Assembly (NCBI GenBank): GCA_905221605.1
Contig: CAJNDS010000879.1
Span: 362,501-426,500 of the forward strand
DNA from: Symbiodinium natans
Taxonomy: Eukaryota > Sar > Dinophyceae > Suessiales > Symbiodiniaceae
Direction of reading: 5' to 3'
DNA length: 64,000 bases
Under the pieces are notes generated by a model. The model saw only the letters and a program-made list of their open reading frames with translations. It was not told the origin of the DNA and did not search any database. Every line of letters starts with the position of its first letter. The stretch's first letter is position 1. The position numbers and the translations under genes were made by a program. Positions 58,145 to 64,000 of the stretch are shown one piece after another.

Positions 58145-59410
58145 CAATTCAGTTTCATCAGAGCAAGCCTTCAGGTCTTACTGGTCTTAAAATGCATCGT
58201 AATTATGTGGAAGCAGGAACAGAAGAGTCTGTCCCGATCAGAACCGAGTCCGCCTGCGGCACACCTATTCTTCTTAGCAAATTGAGTTGTCCGCATGGTC
58301 CGCATAATCTTGGCATTAAATGTCCTTGATCCCCCAAAAGGGACAATGTGCCGATTGCGTGCTGGTCTTAGCCATCCAGTTTTTGCGCTTTTTGGCGCTG
58401 CACTTCCCGTACCTTCCCTGCCCAGTATCAACTCAAAGGCGCTTTATTTCATGGGCTATAACTCTAATTCGTTGCACCTAGCTGGTGTTCGCGGAGAGCC
58501 ACGAGCCCTGTAGGAGCAAAGATGGTGCGCAGCCCGCTGTGACCGATTCCACCGCTGTTGCCGCATCGATTTCACAGTCTGCTGGCGGTGAAGTACCTTT
58601 GCTGAAGAGTGCCGAAGAGGTTCATTCCCCGCATTCACTTAATTAAGACATTTTGAATCCGCTCTTTGCTTTCCACAATAGTGTCCCCCAGCCTCTCTGG
58701 CATAGAAAGGTTCCGGCATGTACGGCCTTCTAGACAACCAGCAAGCGCGCGGAAGGATCACTAATGATCGCGTGAGTAATAATTCAAGTCGACGTTCAGT
58801 GATGTTCAGTGTTCCGAGGCCACGCATTATGTTTTTCAGGGCACGGCGTCATGCGAATCATGAAGAAAAGGAGAGAAGAAGGGTGTGTTGTGCACAATGT
58901 TTGTCCATCTTGCCTCCATGAGTTTTGTTCTCTGGTTTTTTGGTGTAAACTTTGCCCGTAGATACCTGTCACGGGGTAGCTTCAACCCTGTCAGTACAAC
59001 GAAACTGGTTTTGCATGTCTTGAAGCTTTTAGGATTCTGGACACGCGTGCACGAATCAACGGGGATGGGCCTGAAACTCAATGCCTGTTATGTGACTTTA
59101 TGCGCGTGCGATGTGACTTCTGGGGTTCTAGCCTTGCGGCCTCGTGCAGCTTCTGCCGTGACATGATGCTAAACAAGGAGGGGGGAACCTTGACTGTGCC
59201 TCTTTGTGCAAAAACGATCTTTGGGGACTGGGGCAGGTGGCCTTGCCCGTGACATTGGAGCCCCCTTCGAGTAGATTGGTGCCTAGTTAATGAACGCTGG
59301 GGTCTTTGTAGTTAAGTTCTGACTGAACACGACCTGCTTGCCTTCCCGAATGCACTACATATTTCCTGCATGTATCCAAGGCGACGGACGAAGCGGGCAC
59401 TGCTGCAGGC
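58145..59410. other. No supported gene; upstream flank of the 436-codon ORF
   Basis: Short frames only. The last bases (GCAGGC before ATG at 59411) include an AG|G, so an upstream exon of the next gene is possible. Confidence 0.45.
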
Positions 59411-60721
59411 ATGTCACGGCTGGAGAGCACTTTCGGTGCCCTCCAAAAATCAACTGAAAATGAGCAGGCGGTTCCGGCAGATCCTACAAAGAGTCCAGCG
59501 GTCAGGCCCACCACGGAGGCCGAGCGCGAGGCCGAGAGCGAGGCCGAGAGTGAGGCTGAGGCGCCAAAGGCTGAAGATGTGCCGGCGCCGGCTTTTCGAA
59601 CCAACTTCCGAAGTCGGTGGAAGGCCAAGGCCACTCCTCTCCCAGCCGAGGCGACCCAAAGTGCGACGCAGGACATGGCGAGGAATGCGAGGAACGCGAG
59701 GAATGCGAGGAATGCGAGGAATCCTTTGCATCCGAAGCCTACTACTCCCGCTTGCTTCAACGTTTCTGACAAGGAAGGCGGTGATGGCATTAGTAAAAGT
59801 ACAGTAATTGCAGACTGCAAGGATCCCAAAGTCGACGTGGCGACAAGGACTGCCGAGAAGGCCAAGACAAACTTGACCTTACAGGCTGACAAGGCTGATT
59901 CCACTCCTGACAAATCCGTGGCCAGCAAGGCTGAGGACAAGGAGAACAAGCGCATCGCCAGGAAGAGTAGTCTTGGCATCAACGGCAAGCTTGCGGGCAG
60001 CGCTGCCACGGGCACACCTGGCACATCTGGCACACCTGGCACACCTGGCACATCTGGCACAGTCGCGCAGAAGAGGAAGCTAAGCATGATTCCGCCACCT
60101 GTGCCACTGCGTAGGAGGTGCGACCCGGTGATCCCTCAAAGCGTAAGTCTCCCGTTCAGTGGATTCAGTGCGAAAGCTGGCCCAGCTTGGTGGAGTCCGC
60201 GAGTCCAGTTGGGACTGACGTATGCAGCGAGCTTCGGCGCCGCGCTGTTGTTGCTGCAGGCTGAAGAGTTTGAGAATGGTCGTCCGGGCAGAGTCTTTTG
60301 GGGCTTCAGGCACTTGCCACACAGCATTCAGGAGCAGGGCGCCTTCAAGTCCTTCTTAAGAGGAATGGCCGAAGTTGCTCGGATCGTCCTCGCAGTGAAC
60401 AGTCATGAGCCGCCGATGGCCTGCTTGATCATGCAGGTGATGTCTCCGCTTAGTTCCGTGCGAAGGAAACTTGGCATCGAGGAGCAACATAGGCACAGTC
60501 TGAGCCACTTCTTTGGGAAGGGGGGCCAAGCTGAGCACGTGTTGAGAGCGATAGTGGATGAGGCTGAGGCTTTTTGTGAATGTGCAGATGCCTTCGACAG
60601 CACCCAGGAGGTGTCACAAAGTGACTGGGCTTCCTGTTACAGGTCGCTACCGCAAACCGAAGTGGACAGACAGTTTGACTCTCTCAGGGAGAGGCTTTGT
60701 GGAGTTGCGGGGAAATCGTGA
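59411..60721 (+). CDS. 436-residue protein of unknown function, intronless frame
   Basis: One uninterrupted frame from ATG to TGA. Residues about 1-240 are low complexity and polar: an acidic stretch (EREAESEAESEAEAPKAED, ~37-55), a fourfold NAR repeat (~92-103), lysine/alanine-rich helix-like sequence, then a GTPGTSGTPGTPGTSGT tract (~200-216). A basic motif AQKRKLSMIPPPVPLRRR (~218-235) resembles a nuclear localisation signal. Residues about 245-436 look globular: WWSPRVQLGLTYAASFGAAL, VFWGFRHLPHSIQEQGAF, FLRGMAEVARIVLAVNSHEP and AIVDEAEAFCECADAFD. No known domain is recognised. GTAAGT at about 60143 could be a donor, but the frame continues well beyond it. A 266-codon antisense frame is a shadow of the repeats. 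Function unknown; nuclear location is inference. Confidence 0.7.
   Translation: MSRLESTFGALQKSTENEQAVPADPTKSPAVRPTTEAEREAESEAESEAEAPKAEDVPAPAFRTNFRSRWKAKATPLPAEATQSATQDMARNARNARNARNARNPLHPKPTTPACFNVSDKEGGDGISKSTVIADCKDPKVDVATRTAEKAKTNLTLQADKADSTPDKSVASKAEDKENKRIARKSSLGINGKLAGSAATGTPGTSGTPGTPGTSGTVAQKRKLSMIPPPVPLRRRCDPVIPQSVSLPFSGFSAKAGPAWWSPRVQLGLTYAASFGAALLLLQAEEFENGRPGRVFWGFRHLPHSIQEQGAFKSFLRGMAEVARIVLAVNSHEPPMACLIMQVMSPLSSVRRKLGIEEQHRHSLSHFFGKGGQAEHVLRAIVDEAEAFCECADAFDSTQEVSQSDWASCYRSLPQTEVDRQFDSLRERLCGVAGKS
59676..59727. repeat. Coding array, GCGAGGAAT x5
   Basis: 9-mers in frame with the 436-codon ORF, encoding (A-R-N)n. Confidence 0.92.
60008..60061. repeat. Coding array, GGCACACCT/GGCACATCT x6
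   Basis: 9-mers in frame with the 436-codon ORF, encoding alternating Gly-Thr-Pro and Gly-Thr-Ser. Confidence 0.95.
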
Positions 60722-62454
60722 GAAAATATTGCCAACACGATGCACAATTTTCCCCTTTTGAACATCCTTTAAGTCCATAGACTCGTTTAGGCCTGTGTAT
60801 TATGGGTACTGCAGAACAGCCTCAGCAAGGTGGCAGGGCACACCCAAGCAGTCATGAAGAGTTGTGAGCAGAATTCGTTCTTCGGGGGCATGGCAGCTGC
60901 AGACATTTCCCGGCAGCACCTGGGGTCCTTTTGTTTTCGGTTGTTGACCTCCTTCTGATTTGAGGAAGCTACACTACATGCCAGAGGCATTCTTATGACC
61001 CCATCGCTGACATCGCTGTTTTTGAATCCTTCTGGCAGGCGAGCTGGCTGCGGAAGCTCAGGACGCTTTTTGATTGCTGAGTCCAGGTGTCTGCGCTGAC
61101 TTAAGATCTCGCAGGTTTGGCCTACAACTGGCATTTGAGGCGGAGATCCAGCAGAATAGCCAAATTGACGAAGATCTGCAGCCCGCTGCTTAGTGCATTT
61201 TCTCCATCGAGATGGGTCTTTCTGGTAGGTGATACCAGTACCCAAAGGCAGCATGAAAGCAAACAATCAGTTCTGACTTGTTAGTGCGGACGGTCGACGC
61301 TGGACACGGGCGCAGACCTGCAGTTGAGAAAATCCAGCCCCGCAGGAGTAGGGAGTCAGGATAGACAATCTGGAAGCATCGGTCCGGGCGGGTCGCGTTG
61401 AAGAAGCATTTTTCGAGTCCCAATCAGCACAGGATGCCAAACATACGCCAACTCTTGGGTCGGCGCATCATTCGCAGAGCTGTATGACCCACCGCGAAGG
61501 GCCCCACAGGAAAGGTGGGTTTGCGATCTGAGTGAGGAGCATGAGATGCTTGGAGAAGTTGAAAAGACTCGCGACTGGAATCCGCTGCAGACTTAGCCCC
61601 GTACCTTCCATGCTGCAATGCTGTCAAATGAGTCGGATAGAATCCTCAATGTAAGGCCTGGTTGAACGCCTGGTGCGGCCGACATGGCTTGCTGCATTTC
61701 CAGTGCTCGATGCTCGTGGCTGCATAATGTTGAAGTATAGCCTGTGCAGCCATGTGGATGCCAGTGGCAAAAGCTGACGGCAAACGCCAAGCATTCCAGC
61801 ATCACAACTTGGCGTCAGCTGAGTGTTGGCCTGCCCCTTACCGAGCGCCCGGAGTGCTGCTCCACGTGAACATGCAATACCGTGGAATGTCACCAACCTT
61901 GAGTAATTAGCCTGAATAGCCTTAGGGCCTTACTCGCAGGGCCTTAGGGCCTTAGGGCACTGGGGTGCCAAGGCATGGAGGTCGCCATGCTCGACCGGCA
62001 TTTGGAAGAGCAGCTCCGGGCTTGGCTACATGGGCCTAGCAGCCTTTCCGGAATGGCCTTCCTCCAAAACAGAGAGGTGCTAAGAGAATGACTCGAGTTG
62101 CAAAAAGGTCTTGCCGAATCAGTCAGCTCCAAGAGGAGGCAGAATCCTGCTGTTCTGTCTGGAGAGGAGCTGCCATCAACGGAAGAGTTAAGCAATTGGA
62201 AATGCAATCCAGCTAGGCATCATGTACGTGTGCCGGATAACCTGCACAACCTTCAGTGTTTGCAGCGTGGTTGTCTTTCTCTATGTGATGCGTGGAGGTG
62301 AACAGAGTGCTTATCAATGAATCGACCTTCGACATACTTGGACAACGCACGCGAAAGTCTACACCGACCCAAGGATGTTTTTTACAGCACATGTTTTGCA
62401 ACACATGCTTTAGTCTCTTGGGCACTGGCATCCCCTTTAAAGTGAGACCGGGCC
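60722..62454. other. No supported gene
   Basis: Minus-strand frames of up to 159 codons are open, without motifs. A short GGGCCTTA array lies at 61920-61960. Confidence 0.45.
61920..61960. repeat. CCTTAGGG repeats
   Basis: GCCTTAGGGCCTTA..., about four units of 9 bp, the second one interrupted by CTCGCA. Confidence 0.8.
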
Positions 62455-63962
62455 ATGGGATCTTCGTCGAGCGCGCCGGCGGTGGAATTTGGAAGCAGTG
62501 ATGGGAAGCCGATCATGGCATACACGCTGAGCAATGGCACCATGACGGTGCGCCTTGCTCCAATGTCTTGCCCTTTGTGCAAAAATCCTGATGTCTGTGC
62601 TGCAACTTCTAGAACACTTAAGCCAGACGCAGGTACGGGTCCTTGACCTGGGTGCCACCATCTCTTCTGTCCAGGAGGGCCCTGGCGGCTGCACAACACT
62701 TGGCGAATGTTTTGTAGACGCTGTGAAGGTCCCCGACTCCACGGGCAAGATCAAGGAGGCATTGCGCGGTGCAGCGGTGTGCACTTCTAGGTTGAGCCGG
62801 GGATGCTGCACGCAGATGAAGATGTGGATTGCCGCCAATGCCGCCAGGTTTGTCTGGGTTACGATGAAGTTGCACCCTACCTTGACTGGACGACCAACCC
62901 TTACTTCGGAGCAGCACCTTGGAGAATGAAGGGGAGCCCATGAAGAGGGGAGAGCCCATGAACGGGGGGAGCCCATGACATGTCGGCGGTCTGAACCTTC
63001 CTGACAGGTGGCCGGGAGATGTGCGAACCGCATCGCCAAAGGCTGCGCCTGAGTATGAGGGGAGTGGGCTCGAAACACCATGCAAATTACCATGGTTTTC
63101 AATAGCTCGCAGTTCTCTTTCCGAAGCACTTGGGGCGCCTTCACACGGTGAAGAGACACCGCGAACTCGTTCCCTTCTGACTTCGCCTGTTGCACAGCTG
63201 AGATGACCCCAACAAGAATTGAGCTTCCTTCATGACATTTCATGACATTTCGTGACAGAGCAACTCTGCAGATACTGGTGTGACGAGCAACCTTGACTAA
63301 GCCCCTCGTGTGGCCGTGAATCGAACCCCAATCCTGAGCTCGGCGGAAGGGTCCGGCCTGCGATCTGTACATGTCGGGCCCCGTTGTGCATTCTTCGATC
63401 TCTTTCCTGTCGTTTCCTCTGTGGGGGCTGGCTTGCAGGGCGAGGCGCAGGATTTCGATTCTCACCGGTACCTCACTCCAGTTGACTAGCGGAAAATCCA
63501 GAAAATTGCCAAGTCTGCGAAGAACAGAACAGACCCAAAACAGCGAGTCACATTTGGCAGCGCCGCATGTGCCAGGGTTGGCTCATAGGGGTTGATACAT
63601 ACTCTCACATGACGCTTCCGGAGCCCAGCACCCTGTTTGCTTAACAGTTTTCTGTTTATTCTTTCTTTTCGGTCTCTCTCCCTCCCTCTCGCTCTTTGTC
63701 TCCTAATTCCCTCGCTTTCTCCCTCCTTCGCTCGCTTTATCACGAAAGCTAGCTCCTTGAAGCTTGCGAGAGTTGTCGTTTACAACCTTTCTCTCAAATG
63801 CATTGCTTTGCTGTCCGGCGTTCGTCTAGCTTTCGTAGCCCCGATCTCAAGTTTCTGCAGTCTTGACAAGCTTGTCGTCCTCCACTGGCGTCACTAGCTT
63901 GCTTGATGGTTCAGGCAAGTTCACGCTCGATGGCCAGGATTACCAGCTGGCGACGAACAATG
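62455..63962 (+). CDS. galM: Aldose 1-epimerase (galactose mutarotase), first six exons
   Basis: The enzyme interconverts alpha and beta anomers of galactose/glucose, the entry step of the Leloir pathway, usually in the cytosol. Exons, with junctions fixed by family conservation: 62455-62547 (from MGSSSSAPAVEF to NGTMT; GT donor), 62633-62674 (VRVLDLGATISSVQ; GA donor), 62729-62758 (VPDSTGKIKE; GC donor), 62848-62913 (VCLGYDEVAPYLDWTTNPYF then GA; GC donor), 63008-63041 (VAGRCANRIAK and a split Gly; GC donor), and 63915-63962 (KFTLDGQDYQLATNN and a split codon; GC donor). Hallmarks seen are LGATI, VPD..GK, LGYD, NPYFG and the near-invariant GR.ANRI.KG.F. The catalytic His pair and Glu lie further on, outside the window. 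Introns are 85, 54, 89, 94 and 873 nt. The 54-nt one has no stop and is a multiple of three. Intron 4 holds a GGGAGCCCATGA triplication, and intron 5 a CT-rich stretch (63650-63735). The start fits the family's usual N-terminus. Confidence 0.93.
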
Positions 63963-64000
63963 GCACCTGGGCCTCTTTAACACCTCTGATTGTTTGGGCA

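Noticed and set aside
59287-60087. 266-codon minus-strand frame rich in Val/Pro/Gly and Ala/Ser
   Set aside because: It is the reverse reading of the low-complexity arrays in the 436-codon gene, and its repeats (VPGVPDVPG) mirror the GTP/GTS array.
63296-63365. tRNA-like stretch on the minus strand (GGGGTTCGATTCACGG)
   Set aside because: The T-stem does not pair and no D-arm or anticodon arm can be placed; it lies inside galM intron 5.
62437-63465. 342-codon minus-strand frame
   Set aside because: It lies antisense across five galM exons and introns, has no recognisable motif, and the + strand match to aldose 1-epimerase is decisive.
1-64000. CRISPR array, bacterial operon, rRNA genes
   Set aside because: No spaced direct repeats of CRISPR type, no ribosome-binding sites before clustered ORFs and no rRNA sequence were seen; splicing shows a eukaryotic nuclear genome.
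1-64000. Reverse transcriptase, transposase or viral genes
   Set aside because: None of the open frames showed catalytic motifs such as YxDD or DDE blocks that I could recognise by reading.

Overview
The window looks like nuclear DNA of a dinoflagellate, most likely in or near the Symbiodiniaceae/Suessiales. The main reason is splicing. Coding sense comes in short exons (18-160 nt, one of 699 nt). Nearly all acceptors are AG followed by G, and the donors are a mixture of GT, GC and GA. This is best seen in an aldose 1-epimerase gene at the right end, where family conservation fixes every junction. Base composition is close to even, and there are many 8-12 bp tandem arrays and simple repeats. 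No prokaryotic operon, rRNA, tRNA or CRISPR array is visible. The genus cannot be decided from sequence alone.

Layout. 1-0.6 kb: 3' part of an ankyrin-repeat gene. 2.07-2.77 kb: degenerate repeats containing CCCTAAA, then a 54-bp-period duplication. 7.65-8.55 kb: exons of a helical protein, running into a 290-bp GAA tract. 13.2-14.1 kb: an open exon with a good acceptor. 15.1 and 19.36 kb: two copies of a dispersed element with nested inverted repeats. 15.9-18.3 kb: a multi-exon coiled-coil gene. 20.5 kb: a cluster of AGGCCT palindromes. 21.25-21.65 kb: a TG/TGTC/8-bp minisatellite. 23.8-25.3 kb: another multi-exon gene. 25.3-34.9 kb: mostly empty, with two isolated exons. 35-42.3 kb: scattered exons, gene boundaries unclear. 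46.2-54.8 kb: a large micro-exon gene for a coiled-coil protein with a repeated 'HA...RL..LE...GDSAD.HA..L' motif. 55.7-58.1 kb: scattered exons. 59.4-60.7 kb: a 436-codon intronless reading frame. 62.455 kb to the end: six 5' exons of aldose 1-epimerase (galM), cut off by the window edge.

Every exon I can support is on the + strand, which fits the long one-directional gene runs known in dinoflagellates. Only the aldose 1-epimerase and the ankyrin repeats are assigned to known families with confidence. The coiled-coil proteins are probably structural or scaffold proteins, but that is inference. Exons were read by eye, so gene boundaries between them are provisional.
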